Shown piece after piece: positions 48,985 through 57,385 of a DNA stretch of 64,000 nt (position 1 is the first letter of the stretch; the number at the start of each line of letters is the position of its first letter). The stretch lies in assembly GCA_947497485.1 (NCBI GenBank), contig CANMHB010000016.1, positions 1 to 64,000 of the forward strand. Direction: 5' to 3'. Source of the DNA: Flavobacteriales bacterium. Lineage in GTDB: Bacteria > Bacteroidota > Bacteroidia > Flavobacteriales_D > Crocinitomicaceae. The notes beneath the pieces were generated by a model, which saw nothing but the letters and a program-made list of their open reading frames with translations, had not been told where the DNA came from and did not search any database. A program made the position numbers and the translations under genes.

Positions 48985-50538
48985 TTAAACACTTTTCTTT
49001 CCTTTCAAAACAATGTAAGGAATCAAAAGTTCTTCAAGAGAGATTCCACCATGCTGAAAAGTGTTACCATAATAATTTACAAACTGATTATAATTATTCG
49101 GATAAACAAAGAAATCTTGTTCCCTTGCAAATACAAATTCGGAGGATAATTTCAATTTGGGTAAAAAAGCTTCATTAGGGTTTTTAACCACAAAAACATC
49201 TTTTTCATTATAACTTAATCCGCGGCCAACCTTGTATCTTAGGTTCGTGTTCGTGCTTCGTTCTCCGATAATTTTTACGGGGTTCGTAACTTTTACGGTT
49301 CCATGATCTGTCGTAATAATGAGTCGCATTCCGGCATCGGATATTTTTTTTACAATATCAAATAGGGGAGAGTGCTCAAACCATGAAACTGTAATTGAAC
49401 GGTAAGCGGCCTCGTCATCTGCTAGTTCACGAATAACTTCCATTTCTGTTCTGGCGTGGGAGAGCATATCAACAAAATTATAGACGATGAAATTTACATC
49501 ATTATCTTTCCAGGTATGAAATTGATCTCCTAATTTTTTACCCGCGTCATAATTGGTAATTTTATTATAACTCCATTTCACATTTTTACCCAATCGCTTC
49601 AAATTAGCCTCCAGGAAATCTTTTTCATGTAAGTTTTTCCCACCTTCATCATCTTCATTTTTCCAAAGCTGTGGAAATCGTTTTTCAATTTCGGATGGCA
49701 GTAAACCCGAAAAAAAAGCATTTCTTGCGTAATGCGTTGCGGTTGGTAAGATTGAATAAACTATCTCCTCGTGTTCCTTGGAATAATATTTTGAGAATAT
49801 GGGTTCCAGCATTTTCCATTGATCATAACGAAGGTTGTCGATAACAAGAACAACCAACTTATCTTTTCCAATTTGAGGAGCTATTTTATCTTTAATGAGA
49901 TTATGAATCATTGTGGGAGAGTCTTCAACTCCATTTAGCCAATCAAGGTAGTTATCCTCAATAAAATCTGCAAACGTGTGATTGGCCTCTTTTTTTTGCA
50001 TTTCTAAAATCTGACTCATTCCTGAATCTTCAATATTCTCCAATTCAAGTTCCCAATAAACTAATTTCGCGTAAAGATCAGACCATTCATTTGCATCCAA
50101 TCTATTATTTAGTAACATTCCGAGTTGACGAAATTCTTGCTGATAATTAGCATTCGTTTTTTGAGAAATCAATTTCGAGTGTTCCAAATTCTTTTTTAAA
50201 CTTAAAAGAATTTGATTTGGATTTACTGGTTTAATAAGGTAGTCAGCAATCTTACTTCCAATGGCCTCTTCCATAATATGTTCCTCCTCACTTTTTGTAA
50301 TCATTACGACAGGAACAAGCGGGTTTATTTCTTTTATTCGGGACAGTGTTTCCAATCCTGAAATACCTGGCATATTTTCGTCAAGAAAAATGATGTTGTA
50401 ATTCTTTTCAAGGCATTTATCAATGGCATCAGCTCCGTTTGTAACGGCGTCAACTTCGTAACCTTTTGATTCAAGAAACAAAATATGTGGTTTTAGAAGT
50501 TCAATCTCGTCGTCAGCCCAAAGAATTTTATCAATCAT
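48985..50538 (-). CDS. porX: PorX, T9SS response regulator with PglZ domain
   Basis: A 517-residue protein. The receiver domain has the acidic pocket Asp 9-10, the phospho-acceptor Asp 53 ('IIFLDENMPG') and the conserved Lys ('VMITKSEEEH'). A helical linker leads to a PglZ (alkaline-phosphatase-like) domain with 'LVVLVIDNLRYDQW', 'LPTATHYARNAFFSG' and 'TTDHGTVKV'. PorX with PorY controls T9SS in Porphyromonas, and its PglZ part has been reported as a metal-dependent phosphodiesterase. porY is not in the window. It lies head-to-head with the HD gene. Confidence 0.95.
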   Translation of the reverse strand: MIDKILWADDEIELLKPHILFLESKGYEVDAVTNGADAIDKCLEKNYNIIFLDENMPGISGLETLSRIKEINPLVPVVMITKSEEEHIMEEAIGSKIADYLIKPVNPNQILLSLKKNLEHSKLISQKTNANYQQEFRQLGMLLNNRLDANEWSDLYAKLVYWELELENIEDSGMSQILEMQKKEANHTFADFIEDNYLDWLNGVEDSPTMIHNLIKDKIAPQIGKDKLVVLVIDNLRYDQWKMLEPIFSKYYSKEHEEIVYSILPTATHYARNAFFSGLLPSEIEKRFPQLWKNEDDEGGKNLHEKDFLEANLKRLGKNVKWSYNKITNYDAGKKLGDQFHTWKDNDVNFIVYNFVDMLSHARTEMEVIRELADDEAAYRSITVSWFEHSPLFDIVKKISDAGMRLIITTDHGTVKVTNPVKIIGERSTNTNLRYKVGRGLSYNEKDVFVVKNPNEAFLPKLKLSSEFVFAREQDFFVYPNNYNQFVNYYGNTFQHGGISLEELLIPYIVLKGKKSV

Positions 50539-50584
50539 GTTCCTTATTTTTAATAGTTTTGAATAGAATTTTAAAGTTAAGCAA

Positions 50585-51829
50585 TTGCGACCTAATTATA
50601 ATCGAAACAACAAGAAGAAAATAGTAAACGATCCCGTGTATGGATTTATTTCAATTCCTGATGACATTATTTTTGATGTCATTGAACATCCGTATATGCA
50701 ACGCTTACGTCGAATCATGCAACTTGGATTAAGTCATTTGGTTTATCCTGGAGCTATTCATACGCGTTTTCATCATGTTTTGGGTGCGATGCATTTAATG
50801 ACTCAAGCTGTATCTTCTTTGAGAAGAAAAGATCATGAAATTACAATTGAAGAGGAGAGGGCGGTATATTTAGCAATTTTACTTCATGACATCGGACATG
50901 GACCTTTTAGTCATGCGTTGGAATATGACATTGTTTCAGGGGTAAGTCACGAAGAAATTTCAGGATATTTCATTGAACGACTAAGTCGTGAATTCGGAAA
51001 TGATTTAAATCGTGCCTTGTTAATTTTTCAAAATAAATACAATAAGCCTTTTTTACATCAATTAGTTTCAAGTCAGCTTGATATGGATCGTTTGGACTAT
51101 TTGAATCGAGATAGTTTTTACTCGGGTGTTAGTGAGGGAATTATTGGGAGCGATCGGCTAATTGAAATGCTCAATGTCCGAGATGGAAATTTGGTTTTAG
51201 AGGAAAAAGGGATTTATTCTATTGAGAAGTTTATTGTTGCTAGAAGATTGATGTATTGGCAAGTCTATCTTCACAAGACGGTTGTTGCAGCTGAATATAT
51301 GCTGATTCATGCGTTGAGGAGAGCGAAAGAGTTAGCTAAAAGTGGTCATAAATTATTTGCGAGTGAACCACTTCGTTTCTTTTTAGAAAATGATATAACT
51401 CAGAAAGATTTCAAGGGAAATTCCGATGTTTTAGAAAGCTTTGCTCAATTGGATGATTATGATATTTTAAGCGCGATTAAAGAATGGCAGCGTGATTCAG
51501 ATAAAATACTATCAATTTTAGCTGATTGCATTGTTAATCGGAAGTTATTTAAAATTGAAATTTCAAAAGAACCTTTCACTGAATCACGAATTGAGATAGA
51601 AAAAGAATTTGCTCGATCCTTATTAGACATACAAGGAGATGATGTTAACTATTTCGTTTATACCGATATTTTGACAAATAAAGCTTACAATCAAGATAAA
51701 CAAAACATTAACATGTTAATGAAGAATGGAGAGATCATTGATTTAACAAAAGCTTCCGATAACCTCAATATTTCTGCTTTGGCTAAACCGGTCGAAAAGT
51801 ATTTTTTGTGCTATCCGTTTAGAAATTAA
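50585..51829 (+). CDS. HD-domain metal-dependent phosphohydrolase
   Basis: A 414-residue protein with a TTG start; a stop codon lies in frame 27 bp upstream and no ATG lies between, so TTG is the only good start. His and His-Asp motifs are 'YPGAIHTRFHHVLGAMHLM' and 'LLHDIGHGPFSHALEYD', with a third motif 'LVSSQLDMDRLDYLNRDS'. This is the dGTPase-like HD family. It probably hydrolyses a nucleotide; the substrate is unknown. The 46-bp spacer to porX must hold both promoters. Confidence 0.85.
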   Translation: MRPNYNRNNKKKIVNDPVYGFISIPDDIIFDVIEHPYMQRLRRIMQLGLSHLVYPGAIHTRFHHVLGAMHLMTQAVSSLRRKDHEITIEEERAVYLAILLHDIGHGPFSHALEYDIVSGVSHEEISGYFIERLSREFGNDLNRALLIFQNKYNKPFLHQLVSSQLDMDRLDYLNRDSFYSGVSEGIIGSDRLIEMLNVRDGNLVLEEKGIYSIEKFIVARRLMYWQVYLHKTVVAAEYMLIHALRRAKELAKSGHKLFASEPLRFFLENDITQKDFKGNSDVLESFAQLDDYDILSAIKEWQRDSDKILSILADCIVNRKLFKIEISKEPFTESRIEIEKEFARSLLDIQGDDVNYFVYTDILTNKAYNQDKQNINMLMKNGEIIDLTKASDNLNISALAKPVEKYFLCYPFRN

Positions 51830-52971
51830 TTTTTCATTAATCCCAAACAGATTTTCATACGAATTATTTTCTTAGCAGATGCGTCAACTTTATTTTTGAA
51901 ATCTTTATTTGATCGATATAATTCCAAAATTTCAGAATGAGCTTTTTTCGCATCAACGGGCATTAAAACGATGTCGCATCCAGCTGAAACTGCTTTTGAT
52001 GATGCGTTTGGAACATTGACAACGCCTCCCATGTTCATTGCGTCAGTAACAATTAAACCTTTGAATCCAAGACTATCCTTAAGTAGTTTTGTTACTATTT
52101 TTTCAGAACAAGTAGATGGAAGTCCATCTGTGCTAAATCGTTTGTTATTCTGAACGGCAATATGAGCAACCATAATGGATAGAACACCATTTTTAATTAA
52201 TTCAGGATAGTTTTTAATCTCTTTCATTTCGCCGTCTATTACTTGTAAGGCTTTATGCGTATCACCTGAAACAAGGCCGTGACCTGGGAAATGTTTTGCG
52301 GTTGCAATAATGTTTTTGTTTTGTGTTGATTGAATAAAGGCATCTGACCACGGAATGATATTCGCAGGCACAGCACCAAAACTTCTAAAACCTACGGTTT
52401 TGTTTGGTGACATATCTACCACTGGCGAAAAATTATAATTTATTCCAATGTCATTTAAGTCTTTTGAAATAATCTCTGCAACTGATTTTACTTCATCAAT
52501 ACTGATTAATTCATTTGCTTTTTTTACTGGAGTTGAACCGGTGATTTTTCTATTGACCAAACTTGGTTCTGCATCTGCGCTATATAAAAATGGAAGATTT
52601 CCGTATTTTTCATTCGAATTTTCAAAATCGTTAATCCAAGATGTAAATTCTTCTTTTGTGCCGTTCAACATAAGGATCCCACCAATAATTCGTGATTTAA
52701 TGTGGTGGTCAATCGTGTCTTTGGTTTTGCCTAATCTTCCTACAGCTGGCATAATTAATTGAGCAACGATAGCAGTATCATCTAACTGCTTGAAAATTTC
52801 GTTGACATCTGCGTCTAGAGAATTGTTGTCTGATAGAAAATCGGATAATTTGTACTCGTTTTTAATGTTTGGAATAATTAACTTCTTATTAATTTGTTCG
52901 GAATTTCCGGATTGGGCGCAACCTTCAAAGAGGAATGAACCTAAAAATAGTGTGATAATAATTTTTTTCAT
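51826..52971 (-). CDS. Glycoside hydrolase family 3 lipoprotein (beta-N-acetylhexosaminidase-like)
   Basis: A 381-residue protein with a lipoprotein signal ('FLGSFLFEGCAQ'). 'TAKHFPGHGLVSGDTHKAL' is the NagZ-type catalytic loop with the His-Asp acid, and 'LIVTDAMNMGG' carries the nucleophile Asp. It should release N-acetylglucosamine from peptidoglycan or chitin fragments at the envelope. It overlaps the HD gene by 4 bp at the 3' end. The spacer 52972-53179 has no gene. Confidence 0.92.
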   Translation of the reverse strand: MKKIIITLFLGSFLFEGCAQSGNSEQINKKLIIPNIKNEYKLSDFLSDNNSLDADVNEIFKQLDDTAIVAQLIMPAVGRLGKTKDTIDHHIKSRIIGGILMLNGTKEEFTSWINDFENSNEKYGNLPFLYSADAEPSLVNRKITGSTPVKKANELISIDEVKSVAEIISKDLNDIGINYNFSPVVDMSPNKTVGFRSFGAVPANIIPWSDAFIQSTQNKNIIATAKHFPGHGLVSGDTHKALQVIDGEMKEIKNYPELIKNGVLSIMVAHIAVQNNKRFSTDGLPSTCSEKIVTKLLKDSLGFKGLIVTDAMNMGGVVNVPNASSKAVSAGCDIVLMPVDAKKAHSEILELYRSNKDFKNKVDASAKKIIRMKICLGLMKN

Positions 52972-53132
52972 AAGTCTACTTTTACATTTTCAAAATTAGT
53001 AGGGTTGTAATAATCAAAAAGTCAGATAGTTTGGAATTACGAACAAAAAGCATGTCAATAACTATGCCGTTAAAGATTTTTGTTATTTTTTCTTAATGAA
53101 CCCTTCAATGTGAATAATGAATGGTAATTAGA

Positions 53133-53164
53133 TTGTGTGTAGACCTTTTCATTCATTAGCTTTG
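53133..53164 (+). promoter_or_regulatory. Promoter of the terC gene
   Basis: TTG at 53133-53135 and TAGCTTTG at 53157-53164 are spaced 21 bp, a good match to the Bacteroidota consensus. The ATG is at 53180. Confidence 0.6.
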
Positions 53165-53179
53165 TAAATAAATTTTTCA

Positions 53180-54157
53180 ATGGACATATCCTCACAACCC
53201 TTATTAATATTCATTTTCGCAATTGTTGTTGTATTTATGTTGGCATTGGATCTTGGAGTCTTTAATCGAAAAAGTCACGCGATTTCTAATAAAGAAGCTT
53301 TAGTTTGGTCTATCGTATGGATTTCACTTTCAATGCTTTTTTCGCTCTTTTTATTGAGTCAAACCAACATGGAGAAATTTGCTCAATTCCAATCTGCTTA
53401 TTGGATTGAAAAAGCTTTATCCATTGATAATTTATTTGTTTTCATTCTAGTTTTTGGTTTCTTCGAGGTTCCGAAAGAATTGCATCACAAGGTGTTGTTT
53501 TGGGGAATTTTAGGAGCATTGGTAATGCGAGCAATTTTTATTTTCTCAGGAGTAGAACTTATTAATTTAACCTATTTACCTGAATTCAACTTGCTGGGCA
53601 AATCGTTGAAAGTAAATCTATTATTAACCATTTTTGGATGCTTCCTTGTATATGCTGGGTTTAAGTCCGCATTTTCGAAAGACGATGAAGAAGGAGAAAA
53701 AGATTTTGGAAAGTCATTTGGGGTTAGACTAGTCCGTAAATTTTTCCCAGTTTCTGATGAGTTTTATCAAGGTAAGTTTATTGTGAAAAAAATGAATATT
53801 CGATTTGCTACACGTTTAATGTTGGTGTTGGCTGTAATCGAAACTACGGACTTGATTTTTGCAATCGATTCGATTCCAGCAATATTTGCTATTGCCCCTA
53901 ATGATCCCTTTATTTTGTATATGTCAAACATTTTTGCAATTCTTGGCCTAAGAAGTTTATACTTTCTACTTGCAAATTTTATCCATATGTTCTCAAAATT
54001 GAAGTATGGATTGGCTGTTATTTTAAGTTTTATTGGTATTAAAATGATTTTTTCACCAATTTGTCATGTTGATGCGCTAGTTTCACTCTTTATTTTAGGT
54101 GGTGTTTTATTTTTGTCATTGATTTGGTCGATTCTTTCAGCTAAAAAGTCAGCCTAA
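53180..54157 (+). CDS. TerC family membrane protein
   Basis: A 325-residue protein with about nine membrane helices. 'EKALSIDNLFVFILVFGFF' and 'LAVIETTDLIFAIDSIPAIF' carry the acidic residues of the TerC/Alx family. Relatives export manganese or calcium, or supply metal to secreted enzymes. 'Tellurium resistance' is historic and not implied here. It is transcribed alone, before ffh. Confidence 0.92.
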   Translation: MDISSQPLLIFIFAIVVVFMLALDLGVFNRKSHAISNKEALVWSIVWISLSMLFSLFLLSQTNMEKFAQFQSAYWIEKALSIDNLFVFILVFGFFEVPKELHHKVLFWGILGALVMRAIFIFSGVELINLTYLPEFNLLGKSLKVNLLLTIFGCFLVYAGFKSAFSKDDEEGEKDFGKSFGVRLVRKFFPVSDEFYQGKFIVKKMNIRFATRLMLVLAVIETTDLIFAIDSIPAIFAIAPNDPFILYMSNIFAILGLRSLYFLLANFIHMFSKLKYGLAVILSFIGIKMIFSPICHVDALVSLFILGGVLFLSLIWSILSAKKSA

Positions 54158-54203
54158 ATCGTTATTGTATCCCATTTAATCAATATAATTTTTATTAAAA
54201 TAC

Positions 54204-54211
54204 TAAATTTG
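54204..54211 (+). promoter_or_regulatory. -7 box of ffh
   Basis: TAAATTTG fits TAnnTTTG and lies 20 bases before the ATG at 54232. The -33 box is not clear. Confidence 0.4.
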
Positions 54212-54231
54212 TTCTCTTATAATAATAAGCT

Positions 54232-55578
54232 ATGTTTGAAAATCTTACTGAAAAATTTGAAAGAGCATTTAAAGTTTTAAAAGGACAAGGTCAAATTACC
54301 GAGATCAATGTCGCAGAAACGTTGAAAGAAGTTCGAAGAGCTTTGCTAGATGCTGACGTTAATTTCAATACAGCCAAGAATTTTACAAATTCAGTTAAAG
54401 AAAAAGCTTTAGGTAGAGATGTTTTGCGATCTGTTTCTCCAGGTCAATTAATGATTAAGATTTGTCACGAAGAACTTGTTGAATTAATGGGGGGCAATGA
54501 GTCCGAAATTAATTTAAAAGGAAATCCAGCAATCATTTTGATGTCGGGTTTACAAGGATCAGGAAAGACTACTTTGACTGGTAAGCTTGGTAATTATCTA
54601 ACTAAAAAGAAAGGAAAAAAAGTCTTGTTGGTCGCTTGTGATGTTTATCGTCCAGCCGCAATTGATCAACTTCATGTTTTAGGAGAACAACTTGAAATAG
54701 AAGTGTTTTCTGACCGCGATGAAAAAGATCCTGTTAAAATTTCTACAAATGCAATTAACCATGCAAGAAGCAAAGGATTTAATGTTGTAATAGTCGATAC
54801 AGCTGGACGTTTGGCTATCGATGAGCAGATGATGAATGAAATTGCTCGTGTAAAGTCAGCAATTAATCCTTCGGAAACATTGTTTGTAGTTGATTCAATG
54901 ACTGGTCAGGATGCTGTTAATACCGCTAAGGCTTTTAATGATAAAATAAACTTTGACGGTGTAGTTTTGACTAAGCTTGATGGAGATACCCGCGGAGGAG
55001 CAGCTCTTTCAATCAAAGCTATTGTAAATAAGCCTATTAAATTCGTTGGAACAGGTGAGAAGATGGATGCTTTAGATGTATTCTATCCTTCGAGAATGGC
55101 TGATCGTATTCTTGGAATGGGTGACGTTGTTTCACTTGTTGAAAAAGCCCAAGAACAATTCGACGAAGAGGAAGCTCGAAAATTACAAAAGAAAATCATG
55201 AAGGATCAATTTGATTTTAATGATTTTCTGGCTCAACTTCAACAGATTAAAAAGATGGGGAATGTCAAAGATTTGATGGGCATGATTCCAGGAATGGGCA
55301 AAGCGATGAAGGACGTTGATGTTCCGGATGATGCATTTAAAGGTGTTGAAGCAATCATACTTTCTATGACGCCCCAAGAACGTTCAAATCCAGGTTTACT
55401 TAATACGGCTCGAAAAAATAGGATTGCAAAGGGAAGCGGAACCAATATTCAAGAAGTTAATAAACTCATGAAGCAATTCGATGACATGCGGAAAATGATG
55501 AAGATGATGAGTAATCCGCGAAACATGATGGGGATGATGAGCAAACTAAAAGGGATGGGTGGAATGCCTGGGATGTAA
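54232..55578 (+). CDS. ffh: Signal recognition particle protein Ffh
   Basis: A 448-residue protein with the N domain, GTPase motifs 'GLQGSGKTTLTGKLG', 'DTAGRLAID' and 'TKLDGDTRGG', and a Met-rich M domain ('MMKMMSNPRNMMGMMSKL') that binds signal peptides. It targets proteins to the membrane with SRP RNA and FtsY. I found no SRP RNA gene in the window. The peptidase gene starts 6 bp later. Confidence 0.97.
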   Translation: MFENLTEKFERAFKVLKGQGQITEINVAETLKEVRRALLDADVNFNTAKNFTNSVKEKALGRDVLRSVSPGQLMIKICHEELVELMGGNESEINLKGNPAIILMSGLQGSGKTTLTGKLGNYLTKKKGKKVLLVACDVYRPAAIDQLHVLGEQLEIEVFSDRDEKDPVKISTNAINHARSKGFNVVIVDTAGRLAIDEQMMNEIARVKSAINPSETLFVVDSMTGQDAVNTAKAFNDKINFDGVVLTKLDGDTRGGAALSIKAIVNKPIKFVGTGEKMDALDVFYPSRMADRILGMGDVVSLVEKAQEQFDEEEARKLQKKIMKDQFDFNDFLAQLQQIKKMGNVKDLMGMIPGMGKAMKDVDVPDDAFKGVEAIILSMTPQERSNPGLLNTARKNRIAKGSGTNIQEVNKLMKQFDDMRKMMKMMSNPRNMMGMMSKLKGMGGMPGM

Positions 55579-55584
55579 TTATAA

Positions 55585-56529
55585 ATGGAAGATCACGAAT
55601 ATTATCCCGAAAAACCCTTTTTAGAGAAGGTAAAAGTTGAAAGCAATTGGGGATTAACAGCATTTTCAATCGTATTATTCGTGGGTGTATTTCTTTTACT
55701 TTTCAATGATCAGTTACAATTTGTTTTATTCCTAATTCTTGTTCTTTTCATACACGAAATGGGGCATTTCATTTTTATGAAACTATTCAATTATGAAAAT
55801 GTCAGAATGCTTTTTATCCCTTTAATGGGTGCATTTGTGCAAGGGTCAAAGGATAAATACTCTCAAAAACAAAGTTTTATAGTCGTTTCCGCAGGACCTT
55901 TTCCAGGATTGTTTATTGGCATTATTTTGCTAACGCTTTCAGCTGTTTATCGATTAGATTGGTTGGTTGAATTGAGTTTTCTTTTCCTTTTCTTAAATAT
56001 TATAAACTTGTTTCCGATTGATCCCCTCGATGGTGGACAATTGTTTAAATTGATGGTTAATAAGAAAAGAGACTTATTTCTATTAATTTTTGCTTTAATT
56101 TCCTCACTTACTTTAATTGGCTTTGGCTTTTTAATTGACAGCTGGATGATGATCATCTTTGGCTTCATTATGGCGATAAAAATCAGAAGTATACAGCGTA
56201 ATTACATTATTCGAAAAAAACTTGATGAATTGAATGTCAATTATGTTAGTACTTACGAAGAATTGCCAAATAGAAGTTATGCATTAATTCGCGATGTATT
56301 AATCGAAGAAACACCTGCACTGAAAAAATACCTTGAAATTTCAGAAGAATCAAATGAAGAAATTTTAGCATCACATGTAAATTCAGTTTTGATTGCACCA
56401 ATATCCTATGATGTTTCAAAATTGTTTAAAGTAATTTTTGTTTTGTTTTGGGTATTTTCCATTTTGTTGCCATTCGCACTTGTGTTTTCTGGAGCCTTAA
56501 ATTTTGATTGGTATTTTGAGAATTTGTAA
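55585..56529 (+). CDS. M50-like site-2 protease family membrane protein
   Basis: A 314-residue protein with six or more membrane helices. 'LFIHEMGHFIFMKLF' is the HExxH motif and 'FPIDPLDGGQLFKLM' the second metal motif (DG). Length is shorter than RseP and PDZ is absent, as in other compact S2P relatives. It could cleave membrane-anchored regulators; none is near. It is 6 bp after ffh. Confidence 0.88.
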   Translation: MEDHEYYPEKPFLEKVKVESNWGLTAFSIVLFVGVFLLLFNDQLQFVLFLILVLFIHEMGHFIFMKLFNYENVRMLFIPLMGAFVQGSKDKYSQKQSFIVVSAGPFPGLFIGIILLTLSAVYRLDWLVELSFLFLFLNIINLFPIDPLDGGQLFKLMVNKKRDLFLLIFALISSLTLIGFGFLIDSWMMIIFGFIMAIKIRSIQRNYIIRKKLDELNVNYVSTYEELPNRSYALIRDVLIEETPALKKYLEISEESNEEILASHVNSVLIAPISYDVSKLFKVIFVLFWVFSILLPFALVFSGALNFDWYFENL

Positions 56530-56563
56530 ACAGGCATTCTTTTTGTTAACTTGCCAATTCAAA

Positions 56564-57259
56564 ATGAGAAATTTTACTAGTTTATTTTTTGTTGTCATTT
56601 CATACTTCAGTTTTTCTCAGTGCGATAAAGTTTATGTAAGTGGTCGTGTGCGAGATACGCTAAACCCTCAGACTTTTTATAATTTAATGATAATTGATCG
56701 AGCTTCAGGAAGAGGTGTATTCGGTCAGCCAGACGGAACATTTTCAGTTTATGTGTCTGCAGGAGATAAAATTTCTATCTCCACCAAAGGTTATCCAATT
56801 TATGAGTTTATTGCAAAACCAGATTCCAATTGTCAATATAAAGTATTAGCCTATATTGAAAAGCTACCTCAAGAAATAAAAGAGGTTGTTATTCGGCCGT
56901 TAAAAACCCTCGAGCAGATCAAGGAGGAGAGACAAGCGTTATCACTGCGCGAGACAAAATCAGTCACTGGAATTGAAGTATTAGAAAGTCCAATAACTGC
57001 CTTGTATCAAGTTTTATCGAAAAAAGAAAAGACCAAAGCTTGGATTGCCGAACAAACCTATAAAAACGACCAGCGTAAAGTTGTAAAAGAGCTTTTGAGA
57101 GTTTATGTGGCATATGAAATAATTAATTTAACAGAAGATGAATTTGATGATTTTATTACCTTTCTTAATGTCGATGAATCATTCTTGAAAACAGCTTCGG
57201 AGATGGAATTAATTGTTTTTATTAAGGATAAGTTTGAGCATTTTTCTTCTTTCAGATAG
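56564..57259 (+). CDS. Secreted protein with carboxypeptidase-D regulatory-like domain
   Basis: I chose the ATG at 56564 because it gives a signal peptide (MRNFTSLFFVVISYFSFSQ); the start at 56504 lies inside the M50 gene. 'VSGRVRDTLNPQTFYNLMII' through 'GQPDGTFSVYVSAGDKISIS' is the CarboxypepD-reg-like domain common in Bacteroidota envelope proteins. The C-terminal half is helical and charged. Its role is unknown. Confidence 0.72.
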   Translation: MRNFTSLFFVVISYFSFSQCDKVYVSGRVRDTLNPQTFYNLMIIDRASGRGVFGQPDGTFSVYVSAGDKISISTKGYPIYEFIAKPDSNCQYKVLAYIEKLPQEIKEVVIRPLKTLEQIKEERQALSLRETKSVTGIEVLESPITALYQVLSKKEKTKAWIAEQTYKNDQRKVVKELLRVYVAYEIINLTEDEFDDFITFLNVDESFLKTASEMELIVFIKDKFEHFSSFR

Positions 57260-57264
57260 GAATA

Positions 57265-57322
57265 GAATTTCGAATTAAAATTGCGAATTACGAATTGGTA
57301 ATTAGTAACCTCTAATTCGCAA
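57265..57322. repeat. AT-rich inverted repeat
   Basis: TTGCGAATTA (57281-57290) and TAATTCGCAA (57313-57322) are a perfect 10-bp inverted repeat; ATTCGAATT and related words fill the rest. It sits between two convergent genes. Confidence 0.6.
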
Positions 57323-57330
57323 ACCTCCCG

Positions 57331-57366
57331 CAAAAAAAAGCCCCATCCTTTTCGAACGAGGCTTTC
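57331..57366 (-). terminator. Terminator of the S46 peptidase gene
   Basis: On the - strand AAGCCTC pairs with GGGGCTT (one G-U pair) around a loop of about 14 bases, followed by TTTTTT. It lies just after the S46 stop codon. Confidence 0.72.
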
Positions 57367-57385
57367 AGCTTTTAAGAAATATAAA

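Noticed and set aside
53180..54157. TerC as a tellurite resistance determinant
   Set aside because: No other ter genes are nearby, and the family more often handles metal ions.
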